A stretch of DNA of 64,000 nucleotides from Spirochaetota bacterium (lineage in GTDB: Bacteria; Spirochaetota; Brachyspiria; Brachyspirales; JACRPF01): positions 124,001 through 188,000 of the forward strand of contig JACRPF010000018.1 of NCBI GenBank assembly GCA_016214035.1. Reading direction: 5' to 3'. Below are positions 27,901 to 36,005 of this stretch, piece by piece; the first letter of the stretch is position 1, and each line of letters begins with the position of its first letter. The notes beneath the pieces are model-generated. The model saw nothing but the letters and a program-made list of their open reading frames with translations. It had not been told where the DNA came from and made no database searches. The position numbers and the translations under genes were made by a program.

Positions 27901-28532
27901 GTAAATGCGGCCGCAGCCGGTGTTTCAAAATCAGCGACGATGCGTTCCGTCGATGTATTCAGCGTAAACGGCACCTGTTCGAATGAATATTTGATATCAT
28001 CAATATAGATGACGCCTTCACCGATGCCTTCCACGAGTATGGTAGCCGGCGACAGCGGGTAATCAATCTTTTTATCGTTATTGCCGCCCCATGCCACTTC
28101 CATATCCGCCTCGGTGACGGCAACCGTTGCGGGACTCCATGCCCCGGTCACCGGCGTGATGCGCTTGGACTGAAACGTCTCGCCTTTCGCATCGACAAAA
28201 CGCACCTTCAGCCACATTCCGTCGACGGTGGAAAAAACCGCGAGCGACATTTTTCCCGCCGTGTCGATCATATAATTTTCAGTAAGCTGCGGCAGGTTGT
28301 AATCTGCGAACCCTTTTTCGTGTTTGAACGAAACAGCAAATGACTGTTTGCCGGTTATGGCCTTATCACCTGTAATCATTCCGGTGCTGACGAGCACGCC
28401 CTTTTCACGTGAACGCGGTTCAACGCGCACACGACCGCCCTCGAAATCTGCTATCGTGTCGGTGACCATTTCACCGGAACAGACCCCGATAATCGATACC
28501 AAAACAAAAATGATGCGGATGATTGCACTCAT
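24942..28532 (-). CDS. Giant multi-modular secreted glycosidase, paralogue 2 of 3
   Basis: 1196 residues with a Sec signal (IIRIIFVLVSIIGVCSG). The order is: binding module (DAKGETFQSKRI, WGGNNDKKIDYP, YIDDIKY), second copy (DASGETFQSTRL, WGGDKNRKIDLP, YIDDIAY), sandwich, clan-A barrel with acid/base Glu in WEVWNEPDL (~616) and nucleophile Glu in WLTEFGYA (~718), sandwiches, and a CBM9/DOMON-like C-terminus (LFAFDPNRPDMKW, LWKADSLQFGIS, FIVNDNDGDGRKGW). The nucleophile strand (LTEFGYA) differs from WDNESG in the two sister proteins, and the helix lengths around it differ too, so the enzymes have probably diverged in substrate. It follows the first paralogue after 10 bases. Confidence 0.8.
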   Translation of the reverse strand: MSAIIRIIFVLVSIIGVCSGEMVTDTIADFEGGRVRVEPRSREKGVLVSTGMITGDKAITGKQSFAVSFKHEKGFADYNLPQLTENYMIDTAGKMSLAVFSTVDGMWLKVRFVDAKGETFQSKRITPVTGAWSPATVAVTEADMEVAWGGNNDKKIDYPLSPATILVEGIGEGVIYIDDIKYSFEQVPFTLNTSTERIVADFETPAAAAFTPGIEERLKSAVKKAEIGISGEAAHSGSKSLRVAFSYYPKAYVDVPVRDVLAKTPITEAGGVSVRAMSSAKDVWIKLRFIDASGETFQSTRLTLGGGEWRQKTIQLAEMTKEDFEDAWGGDKNRKIDLPAKLDRIVVEGTGDGVVYIDDIAYQSADHAALLAALAKAGDIALMNANKDLYYWYQGEPCSFAFQYRNRIRMDMPVTIEIDVRDVFNNSVYRKEKTLAFAAREKKNLPLSFDTATGTGVYYCTASARTTNGLPIARTAFSFAVLAGKNIARAKQDDILYGVCAHYRGTTNADETNKPYWRILDMLGVDAVRIDFSWSWLEPKKGEFNFDVYNSLVDNHRKLNMTMLPILDYFVRWIYPADADMEKMKNVPPADLSPFYTYVEKTIGVFKNRLPVWEVWNEPDLTGFWNGTPEKFIELYLESQKRIKKIDPSLKVITPGWAFAFDERMGKIEKFLAAADGKYEVFNFHSYDTIGALKRKHDKVDEWYARYKMPKTVPRWLTEFGYATQAGRSERTQAEQIIKMMAFAQAMNYKAFFVYDYINDGVDPTYNEHNFGLIRNNWREPKPAFAAYHSFIRTMRGFTAKDAPVLGENLSCYVFGKGEDEIAVVWQEVPGEKTLYLSAGNVRDVSAMDMMGNAQKISVVGGRIAVPFSETPLYLKWKRTDGSKVTGAFPLMNAPQFVALADGKPVTSPVTVFNPFDAAFNGTLSLTSVGAFPGTITPAARSLNIAAGKSATAEFEVRTMKSGARNDNLKVSLAADGRELGSASIAVKYVLGIASKQGVAVDGVASEWTGAPVVELSTAQDVKELFAFDPNRPDMKWKGKTDHSASGYFSYDTANYYLAVIVNDNIHEQKEKPEDLWKADSLQFGISPDGETNMVIYDIALVGGAPVIYRRDGLVMGTTWGTPKPGEITAAVKRDEAAKRTVYEVAVSRTIYSSLAAVNFIVNDNDGDGRKGWLQWEAGIGESKKPVLWTRIDLKK

Positions 28533-28542
28533 AGGAGATCCT

Positions 28543-31500
28543 TTACTTTATTTTCAGCCATGGCCATAATGCCGGTTTTTTCCCGTCGCCGATTCCGTCC
28601 TTCCATTTCACCCAGCCTTTCCGCGCCTTCCCTTCATTGTCGTTGACGATGAAATTGAAGCCGAAATCATCCCTGCCGATGACGCTGCGGAGCACCGCGA
28701 TTTCATACGTCGTCGTTTTCGCGCCTTCATCGCGTCGCACCGAAGCGGTAAGCTCCCCGTCGAGAAGCGCCGCCGGTGCGCTTCCGCTGCGCTTTATGGT
28801 GAGCACCTTGCCGTCGGACAAACCGATATCGTACTCGGTAAACGTCGCATTACCGTCGGGAGATATGCCGAACTGGAGGCAGTCCGCCTTCCAGAGCTCG
28901 TTCGCATTCTCACGCTGAAAATGCGTGTCGTCTTTTACAACCACCGCGCAGTAAAACCGCGTACTGTCCGCGCCGACATACGCCGTCGCCGAGAGGTCAT
29001 TCGGTCCTTTCCAATGCAGATCGGGCTTTGTCGGGTCGAAGTCGAACAGGTTGAAGATATCCTTCCGTTCAGACAGCACTGCAACCGGTGATGTCCATTC
29101 GGACACCGTTCCGTCAATCGTCGCGGTGACCTGCGGCACAATCGTCACGTATTTTACCGGCACCGTCATGTCGCCGATAAACGTTGAGCCGTCGGAGAGA
29201 CGGATGATCACCGCATCCGAATCGCTTCCATTTTTGTCGGCAGTGATGCTGAAATCCCATTTCCCGTTGCCGCCGTTGGGAAGCGATAGTGCCGTATCTT
29301 TTGGTGTTACGGTTCCCGAAAAGCCTCTGGTCGTCACTGACATTTTTCCCGCGAGCGTTTTATCCAGCGGATTGCGTACCGATACCGAGAACGGGTTCTG
29401 CACACCCGCCTGTATCCGTATCAACGGGTCGGTGGACAGCACGGTGGTAACCGCGCTGATCGACGATGCCGCGCCTGAACGTTTCCACCGCACATACGAC
29501 GGCAGGTATGATATTTTCACACCGAGACGCTCACCGATGGCGGTAAGCGGTTTGGTATTTCCCATCATGTCGATATGCTTCGCATCGGCTGTCTTGCCCG
29601 GTGAAAGATAGATATATTTTTCGGCGTTGTCATCGAGCCAGAGCACGCACACTTCTTCGGCGCCGTCGATGAACAGGTATGCCGATATTTTTTCACCGAG
29701 CGCAAGCGTTTCTTTATACTTGTATCCGCGCAGTGAGCGGATGAGCGCATGATACGCGAGCACGCCCGCCTTCGGTTCGCTGAGCGATTCGCGAATGATG
29801 CCGAAATTATGTTCATTCTCGTTACGGTCGGGGCCGTCATTAAAAAGGTCGTACCAGAAATACGCGCCGTAACCGGCAACCTGCGCATAGACGATCTTTT
29901 TGACAAGCTGTTCAGCCTGATCCTGTTCAGTGCGTTTGCCGATCGTCGACCAGCCGCTCTCGTTATCCCACACCTTCATATTCTCGATGCCGTATTTCTT
30001 GAAGAACGCGCGGATTTTGGCATCCTTCTGTTTCAATTCCCCGATGCCGCTGTGCGCATGGAATGCGAATATATCGAGCTTATCCTTTGCCGCGGCAAGA
30101 AAACTGTCGATGCGATCCAGCGACTTGTGCTGATTCTCGAGCCCGAACGCCCAGCCGGAATTCATCACCTGCAGCGTCGGATCGATTGCCTTGATGCGCT
30201 TATACGTCTCAAGATACATTTCGTTATATTGTTCCGGCGTGCCCATCCAGAATCCCCAGTCCGCCTCATTCCATACCTCCCAGTACCTCATGGTATCCTT
30301 ATACCGGCGCACCGTATTATCCACATAATTGTAAAACGGCGTCATATCCCGCGGCGGTTCGGCACGATGCTTGTTCCACCATTCGCCGATACTGAGATTC
30401 GAGTAATCACTCGCCCAGTGGACGAAATATGCGAGTATCGGCGCACTCTGCACCCGAATCGCCAAATGATTTGAGAGCATCTTGTCGGTATGATGCCAGA
30501 TAAAATCGCCCGGCTTGGGCTGCACGCGTCCCCATGCGGCCTCGCCGCGCACCATGTCGATGCCGAGCGAGTCGAGCCACTGCCAGTACGGATGATCGAG
30601 CTGAAACACCTCGTTCGACGGAAACCGTTCGGCATGCGCACACATTGCGTAGATAAACTCACCCGGTTTGGCGCGGGCGGTATTTTTTCCGTCGATGATA
30701 CCGAACGAGGTGTTCGTTTCGCTGATGGTAAGACCGTTCGTCGTCAGCGCACGCAGGTTCACGTAGTAGATGCCTGATGCAGCATCGGCTGTCGAGAACG
30801 GTATCGGCAGTTCTTTCGATTCGCGCGGTGCAAGTGTTATGTTCTTCGACTTCGAAGTTACAACTATCCCGTTGAAATCGGTTATCTTCATCTCGATTGC
30901 GGCAGTCATGTCGCGGCGGGATTTACTCACGAACACCGGAGCCATACGGAACGATTCGCCCTTTTCCCAGAGAAATATCCTTTTATTTGCGACCGGTGCT
31001 GCAAACGTCCCCATGCGTGAAACGGATGCCAGATATTCCGCCTGCGCTGGGCCCGCATAGATGATACTGTCGATAACCGCCGATGTATCGCCGCTTCCGG
31101 AAATAACAACCGCACTGAACGTAAGCGGAAAATCGAATACGCCGTCCTTGCCTGCGCCCCATGAATCACGAATATCTGATTTCGCCGATTCATCGATCTT
31201 GAACATCCGCGACATCGAGGTGCCGCCGGTGAGTGAAAAGCCGTCCGTCTGAAACGTCTCGCCGTTTTTGTCGATGAACCGCAGACTGACGACGGCTTTC
31301 GGCGTTATATTCCTGCCGCGGAGCGTCACCACGCCGCCCCGCTCGGTGATAGTGAAACCGTCGGTAAATCCACGCATGAGATACTCCGCCCAGCCGCTCG
31401 GGTCGAACGATGCGCTCAGACGCAGCGACTTTCTGCCGGACACCGTATCGGTGAGAAATTCGGCCTCGGTCTCCTTTGCTTTTGATGCTGCAACCGGCTT

Positions 31501-32139
31501 CAGCTGCATCGGCTCGCGATCCATTTTCACGACAGCGACCTCACCGACCGCCGCGGTTTCTTTTTCAGTGTACGTGTACGTCATCCGGTCAAGATATGCC
31601 GTCCCATCACCTTTACCTTCAAGAATGAGCGTGAAAAATGAAACAGGGAATTCCATACGTTTGTTGTTGTTCCCGCCCCATGAATTCTCCAGATCAGAAG
31701 ACATCTCTTCTGATATCTTCCACTCACGCACCGTCCATTCGCCCTGTTTCATGTTGAGCGGCTTCGTCTGAAATGTCTCGCCTTTGGCATCGGTGAGGCG
31801 CAGCTTGATCATCATGCCGCCGGCAGCAGCATACGCCGCGGTACGCAGCACGCCGTCCTTCATTTCTATCCTGGCGTTATCGGTGAACGGTTTCAACACG
31901 AATTCCGAGTAGCCCTGCGCCTCATGCATGAACGTCAGCTTGAGAGATCTGTCGCCGGAATTTTTCATCTCCACGCTGCTTTCTGCCCGCGCGCTTTTCA
32001 CCGAGGACTGCTTGTACGCCGCATCGGCTGCATAGTTCGCCGGGAAGTCAACCATGACATCGGTATATGTCTCCGGTGCTCCCGAAAGCATACCGGCGAT
32101 GCAGATCAGCAGTAACGTCATTGTGCATTGTTTATTCAT
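28543..32139 (-). CDS. Giant multi-modular secreted glycosidase, paralogue 1 of 3
   Basis: 1198 residues; GGAGG lies 9 bases before the ATG and a Sec signal ends near MLSG. Two binding modules are present (DAKGETFQTKPL with WGGNNNKRMEFP; DKNGETFQTDGF with the degenerate WGAGKDGVFDFP). The clan-A barrel has WEVWNEADW (~621) and WDNESGW (~725) as the likely catalytic pair. The C-terminal CBM9/DOMON-like module carries LFDFDPTKPDLHW, LWKADCLQFGIS and FIVNDNEGKARKGW. It is closest in the catalytic part to the paralogue at 21307-24927 and not to its immediate neighbour, which bears on how the array arose. Substrate unknown. Confidence 0.8.
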   Translation of the reverse strand: MNKQCTMTLLLICIAGMLSGAPETYTDVMVDFPANYAADAAYKQSSVKSARAESSVEMKNSGDRSLKLTFMHEAQGYSEFVLKPFTDNARIEMKDGVLRTAAYAAAGGMMIKLRLTDAKGETFQTKPLNMKQGEWTVREWKISEEMSSDLENSWGGNNNKRMEFPVSFFTLILEGKGDGTAYLDRMTYTYTEKETAAVGEVAVVKMDREPMQLKPVAASKAKETEAEFLTDTVSGRKSLRLSASFDPSGWAEYLMRGFTDGFTITERGGVVTLRGRNITPKAVVSLRFIDKNGETFQTDGFSLTGGTSMSRMFKIDESAKSDIRDSWGAGKDGVFDFPLTFSAVVISGSGDTSAVIDSIIYAGPAQAEYLASVSRMGTFAAPVANKRIFLWEKGESFRMAPVFVSKSRRDMTAAIEMKITDFNGIVVTSKSKNITLAPRESKELPIPFSTADAASGIYYVNLRALTTNGLTISETNTSFGIIDGKNTARAKPGEFIYAMCAHAERFPSNEVFQLDHPYWQWLDSLGIDMVRGEAAWGRVQPKPGDFIWHHTDKMLSNHLAIRVQSAPILAYFVHWASDYSNLSIGEWWNKHRAEPPRDMTPFYNYVDNTVRRYKDTMRYWEVWNEADWGFWMGTPEQYNEMYLETYKRIKAIDPTLQVMNSGWAFGLENQHKSLDRIDSFLAAAKDKLDIFAFHAHSGIGELKQKDAKIRAFFKKYGIENMKVWDNESGWSTIGKRTEQDQAEQLVKKIVYAQVAGYGAYFWYDLFNDGPDRNENEHNFGIIRESLSEPKAGVLAYHALIRSLRGYKYKETLALGEKISAYLFIDGAEEVCVLWLDDNAEKYIYLSPGKTADAKHIDMMGNTKPLTAIGERLGVKISYLPSYVRWKRSGAASSISAVTTVLSTDPLIRIQAGVQNPFSVSVRNPLDKTLAGKMSVTTRGFSGTVTPKDTALSLPNGGNGKWDFSITADKNGSDSDAVIIRLSDGSTFIGDMTVPVKYVTIVPQVTATIDGTVSEWTSPVAVLSERKDIFNLFDFDPTKPDLHWKGPNDLSATAYVGADSTRFYCAVVVKDDTHFQRENANELWKADCLQFGISPDGNATFTEYDIGLSDGKVLTIKRSGSAPAALLDGELTASVRRDEGAKTTTYEIAVLRSVIGRDDFGFNFIVNDNEGKARKGWVKWKDGIGDGKKPALWPWLKIK

Positions 32140-32184
32140 TCGATCACGCCTCCGCGATTGGATATCAATTATCAGAACTAAAAA

Positions 32185-34284
32185 CTATTTCTGTACCAAA
32201 TACACCGGGTCTGTCCCGAGTGTCACATCCGCATCACTGGATATCACATTGCCCATCATATCCACCGCCTTTCTTCCAGCGGGGATTGTTATGGTGCAAG
32301 CCGTCTTCGGCGCCCATGCAACGATGACTGTCCCGTCACCGCGTTTGAATTCATACGCTTCGGCATTCCCATGCAGTGCGGACTTCCCTTTCAGCGTTAC
32401 GCCGGTCAGCATACTGCTCATCACCGCATATGCACTGTACGCGGGCTTCGGCATGCAATAGAATTTCGGATGACGAATGATGCCGAAGTTATTTTCGTTA
32501 TACGCGCGGTCAATGCCGTCATCCATGAGGTCATACCAGAACAGTTTTTCCACAACACCCGTTGCCATCATAAGCACATGCGAGCGGACGAGCATGCGCG
32601 CCTGTTCCGCCTCGGTTGTCTCGCGCGAGCCCTTGTGCGTAGGCCAGCCCACTTCGGTTATCCATATATTCTGTTTGCCGCCGTATTTCGTGACAAGATC
32701 CTTGATCTTCATGATCTCACCCACCATGTCGCTCTCTTCAGGGCTGCGCGGATAGCGGTACGGATGCACAGAGACCGCGTCGCAGTATTTCAGCGCACCG
32801 GCCTTAAACATCCCTTCGATGGCGTTGAAGTGATGCTCGCTATGCTCACCGCCGAGACCGATGATATACGCATTCGGGTCGACAGCCTTGACAGTTTCAT
32901 ACGCCACTTTCAATAATGCCGAATAATTTTCCGGCGTGTTCCCGGGGCGGTTCTTCCCGTCCTTGCCTTTCATGCCGCAGCCGCCGGTCCATTCATTCCA
33001 GATTTCATAGTATCTGATTTTCCCTTTATATCGGGTTGCAAGCGCTTTGCAGTAATTCGCAAAACCGGCCAGTGCCTCAGGCGACACGGGAAAATTTGCT
33101 TCATCGTAGAACTTGTTCCCGTAATCGAGGATGATAAGCGGCTCAATACCAAGCGATGCCGCATGATTGATGTAGTTGTCGTATCGCTGATCAAAAAGCA
33201 CCGCGCCCTTGTTCGTCTCAACGCGGCTCCAGCACATCTCATCACGGAGATATTTGATGCCGGCCTGCGCCATCTGCGTCATCGTGTCAAGCGGATAATA
33301 ATCGGGACGCTGACCGCTCTGATAATGCGTGCAGATGCCGAAGAACGAATCGCGCACCGATTTGAGATCGACGGCGGGATTGACGCTCATCCGCAGCGTG
33401 TATGATGCGACCGGCACACCGTTCAATGTGCTTTCCAACTCGGTGATGAATATTCCCGATGCCCCTGGATTTATATCGATTACCCCCGGTCCTTTGGAAA
33501 GATCAACGCTGCCGCTCCCGCGTACCTGCTCAGCGATATCGATGACACGATAGTTCGCGCCGACCGCACCCGTTGTATCGGTAGCTGCCAGTCTTACCTT
33601 CAGCGCTCCGGTACCGCTGAAAACATTACCGAATGCCGCGCCCTCGACTTCCGCCTTGAACAACGGCCGCGCTTCAAGGCGCTTTTTCATGATATACAAT
33701 TCGTCGATAGTAATGCTGCCCGTCCCCGTAAATCCTCTCCGCGGCCGGTCATACACGATGGCATATGCTTTCACGGGGTAGTCGAGTTTTTTATTGCCGT
33801 CACCGCCCCAGGGGCCGCTGGCGTCCTTGAGTTTTGCAGCATAAAACTTCCATACACCGGGGACTATGCTGTTCTCGAATTCCAATTGATGCGTTTCACC
33901 TGATGCATCATTCACACGCAGCCTGAGCGATCCGACCTCGCCTTCGAATTTCGCCCACATGCAGTAATAAAGACCCGGCGTCTCCACCGTAATCTCTTTT
34001 CCCGCATTTACATATTCCAATTTCTCCTTGCCGATAAATGAATATTCAATTTTCACTGCCTTGCCGCTGCGTCCCGCGCCCCCGGCTATCCTGGCCGTCG
34101 CGTATTGATCGCCCGGAGGCGCTGTCCATCCGTCGGGGGATGCAGCAAAATTCACCTGCATCGCCTTTTCAAACGCCTTGTCGCTCTGGTTGTCGTTCGG
34201 GATCAGTTCTATCGCCCGCCAGTCCGCATGCGCGAACATTGCTGCGGCAAACAGCGTCACCATTACCATACTCCGGATTTTCAT
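32185..34284 (-). CDS. Secreted clan GH-A-like glycosidase with one binding module
   Basis: 699 residues; AGGAG before the ATG and a signal peptide (MKIRSMVMVTLFAAAMFAHA). One copy of the same binding module occurs (~20-210: DASGETHQLEF, WGGDGNKKLDYP, ITIDELYI), then a sandwich and a barrel from ~310 (FFGICTHYQSGQRPDYYP). The acid/base Glu is probably in EIWNEWTGG (~429) and the nucleophile in WITEVGWPTH (~541). It lacks the second module and the CBM9-like tail, so it is a compact relative of the three giants downstream. The ATG overlaps the stop of the regulator gene (ATGA), so it is the first enzyme of operon II. Confidence 0.8.
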   Translation of the reverse strand: MKIRSMVMVTLFAAAMFAHADWRAIELIPNDNQSDKAFEKAMQVNFAASPDGWTAPPGDQYATARIAGGAGRSGKAVKIEYSFIGKEKLEYVNAGKEITVETPGLYYCMWAKFEGEVGSLRLRVNDASGETHQLEFENSIVPGVWKFYAAKLKDASGPWGGDGNKKLDYPVKAYAIVYDRPRRGFTGTGSITIDELYIMKKRLEARPLFKAEVEGAAFGNVFSGTGALKVRLAATDTTGAVGANYRVIDIAEQVRGSGSVDLSKGPGVIDINPGASGIFITELESTLNGVPVASYTLRMSVNPAVDLKSVRDSFFGICTHYQSGQRPDYYPLDTMTQMAQAGIKYLRDEMCWSRVETNKGAVLFDQRYDNYINHAASLGIEPLIILDYGNKFYDEANFPVSPEALAGFANYCKALATRYKGKIRYYEIWNEWTGGCGMKGKDGKNRPGNTPENYSALLKVAYETVKAVDPNAYIIGLGGEHSEHHFNAIEGMFKAGALKYCDAVSVHPYRYPRSPEESDMVGEIMKIKDLVTKYGGKQNIWITEVGWPTHKGSRETTEAEQARMLVRSHVLMMATGVVEKLFWYDLMDDGIDRAYNENNFGIIRHPKFYCMPKPAYSAYAVMSSMLTGVTLKGKSALHGNAEAYEFKRGDGTVIVAWAPKTACTITIPAGRKAVDMMGNVISSDADVTLGTDPVYLVQK

Positions 34285-35420
34285 ACAGTCTCCTTCACGG
34301 CTTGTGCCGCTTTGGTTTTTATTTCACGGCGGTCAGCCACCGTGCTTCGTTCAATAATTTTTGAGCTGATGTAGTTGACGCGCGGAAACCCCGTTGGATT
34401 CTTCACGACGGCCAGCGCCGTCTCCATCCATTGCCGCAAATCATGCTGTATCACCGACAGCGGCGGATTGGCGTACTCAAAATAGATCCAGTCGTTCTCG
34501 CCGATGACACTCACATCCTCGGGTACTTTTTTACCGGCCTCGGCAAGCGCACGAAGCCCGCCGAAAGCGCCGGATGTCGTGTCATAGACGAATACGCTCG
34601 CACGGGACGACGTTACCGTTCGGGCCGTCAGCGTGTATCCGGCTACTAACGAGTTCTCCCACGGCTTGATCCAGGTATCGGTGGCCGTCAGCCGGTCGAC
34701 GGCAATGCCGCGTTCAATAAACGCGCTGCGCAGTCCGGCATAGCGTTTTTCGCTGGCAAGATTCGCCGGTTCATTGCCGATATACGTGATTTCAGTATGT
34801 CCGCGATCGATGAGGTAGCAGCCGAGATCGTGGTGTGTCTTTACGTAATCTGCGGATACGACGAACAGATTGGCATGTGACGAGGCGATTTCCTGATCGT
34901 CAAGAAGCACGAACGGCACCTTGAATGAATTGAACAGCGGAAAATAGATCTCCGGTATACGCATTGCCGGAGGCATATACAGAATACCATCGATGCTCGA
35001 CTCGTTTTTGATCAACCCGGCCAGAAGTTCATATGTCGTATCTTCACGATATCTGATATGTATGGTCGCATACCCGGAAAGCAGCGCCGCCTGCTCTATC
35101 ATGCGTATGCGTTCCTCAAGTTCGTATGATGCATAATCGGGAAACACAACGACAATACGCTTTGACAGCATATTATGCTGCTCACGCATCACCACACGTT
35201 CAGGATGCGTGATGAAGATTCCTTTGCCCTGACGCCGTTCTATCAGCCCGTCTCTCTCAAGATCGAACAATGCACGATTTATGGTTGACAGAGAAACGCT
35301 GTAGCGCTTCATGAGAACACTTATCGACGGCAGCTGATCATTCGCCTTGCCGGCACGAATATCGTCAAGGATATGTTCTTTCAGCTGCAAATATAGAGGA
35401 AATGGCGACTTTTTTGTCAT
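34281..35420 (-). CDS. GntR-LacI hybrid transcriptional regulator of operon II
   Basis: 379 residues. A GntR winged helix occupies residues 1-73 (FPLYLQLKEHILDDIRAGK, SLSTINRALFDLERDGLIERRQGKGIF) and a LacI-type sensing domain follows (TYIGNEPANLASEKRYAGL, DVSVIGENDWIYFEYANPP). It should repress the long glycosidase operon until an oligosaccharide binds. It is the first gene of a seven-gene run of ~18.6 kb with gaps of at most ~45 bases. Its promoter and dyad have the same relative layout as those of the regulator at 10816-11931, so the two may cross-talk. It is divergent from the DUF721 gene, with back-to-back promoters between them. Confidence 0.93.
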   Translation of the reverse strand: MTKKSPFPLYLQLKEHILDDIRAGKANDQLPSISVLMKRYSVSLSTINRALFDLERDGLIERRQGKGIFITHPERVVMREQHNMLSKRIVVVFPDYASYELEERIRMIEQAALLSGYATIHIRYREDTTYELLAGLIKNESSIDGILYMPPAMRIPEIYFPLFNSFKVPFVLLDDQEIASSHANLFVVSADYVKTHHDLGCYLIDRGHTEITYIGNEPANLASEKRYAGLRSAFIERGIAVDRLTATDTWIKPWENSLVAGYTLTARTVTSSRASVFVYDTTSGAFGGLRALAEAGKKVPEDVSVIGENDWIYFEYANPPLSVIQHDLRQWMETALAVVKNPTGFPRVNYISSKIIERSTVADRREIKTKAAQAVKETV

Positions 35421-35424
35421 TCTT

Positions 35425-35447
35425 TTAACTCTATCGCTATAGGTTAA
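35425..35447 (-). promoter_or_regulatory. Candidate operator of the GntR-LacI regulator (operon II)
   Basis: The minus strand reads TTAAC-CTAT-AGCG-ATAG-A-GTTAA: an inner dyad CTATAGCGATAG with outer TTAAC/GTTAA arms and one unpaired base. It lies just after the predicted transcription start (~35450), the same position as the related site of operon I; the shared core is CTATAGCG(C/A)TA. Confidence 0.6.
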
Positions 35448-35456
35448 TAGATATAT

Positions 35457-35484
35457 AGTATAGTCAGGTCGAATGATTTGTCAA
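35457..35484 (-). promoter_or_regulatory. Sigma-70-type promoter of glycosidase operon II
   Basis: On the minus strand: TTGACA (35479-35484), 16-base spacer, TATACT (35457-35462). Its -35 box is only 7 bases from the -35 box of the divergent DUF721 promoter, so the polymerases may compete. Confidence 0.75.
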
Positions 35485-35491
35485 GGAAAAG

Positions 35492-35520
35492 TTGACAGAA
35501 AAACATAAAAACCGTATTAT
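35492..35520 (+). promoter_or_regulatory. Sigma-70-type promoter of the DUF721 gene
   Basis: TTGACA (35492-35497), 17-base spacer, TATTAT (35515-35520). The expected start of transcription is ~35527, directly before the ATG at 35529, which implies a leaderless message and rules out the TTG at 35520 as a start. Confidence 0.75.
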
Positions 35521-35528
35521 TGCGAAAA

Positions 35529-35987
35529 ATGGACAAAATCAACAGCGTTTTATCGGATTATTTTGAAAAAAGCCGCTATAGCGGTGAAGTCATCCGTTTC
35601 ATGAAAATTCTGCAGGCGTGGCCCGCCATCGTTGGAGAGACCATTGCCAGGCAGTCAACACCATCATCTCTGAAAGAAGGGTTGCTTACGATAAATGTAC
35701 GCGAAAGCGTTTGGGCGAATGAACTTTCACTGATGAGCGAATCGGTACGCGCCAAGGTGCTGGCGGTAACCGGAATACAGACAACCGAAATCCGGACACG
35801 GGTTGGCGATGTCATCGTTCCGGCAAAAGAACCGGGTACGAACATTCAGACGCCGCATGTGCCGACCGCCGCTCAGAAGGCATGGGTTGAAAAAACGGTC
35901 GAAGAATCCGGCATCACCGATGAAACCCTGCGCGCACAGTTCAGACACACACTTGAAACATTTACGACATACAATGAGAACGACTAA
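35529..35987 (+). CDS. DUF721 (DciA-like) protein
   Basis: 152 residues from the ATG at 35529; the track start (TTG) is inside the -10 box. The N-terminal ~90 residues match the DUF721 pattern: an amphipathic helix, AWPAIVGETIARQSTPSSLKEGLLTINVRESVWANELSLM. DUF721 proteins include DciA, the loader of the replicative helicase DnaB in most bacteria without DnaC. The C-terminal ~55 residues look disordered to helical and have no recognised domain. In many genomes DUF721 genes lie near dnaA/recF; here it stands alone between the operon II regulator and the convergent uvrC gene. The DciA role is inference from the family. Confidence 0.82.
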   Translation: MDKINSVLSDYFEKSRYSGEVIRFMKILQAWPAIVGETIARQSTPSSLKEGLLTINVRESVWANELSLMSESVRAKVLAVTGIQTTEIRTRVGDVIVPAKEPGTNIQTPHVPTAAQKAWVEKTVEESGITDETLRAQFRHTLETFTTYNEND

Positions 35988-36005
35988 GCCTGAATAATTA
36001 CGCTA

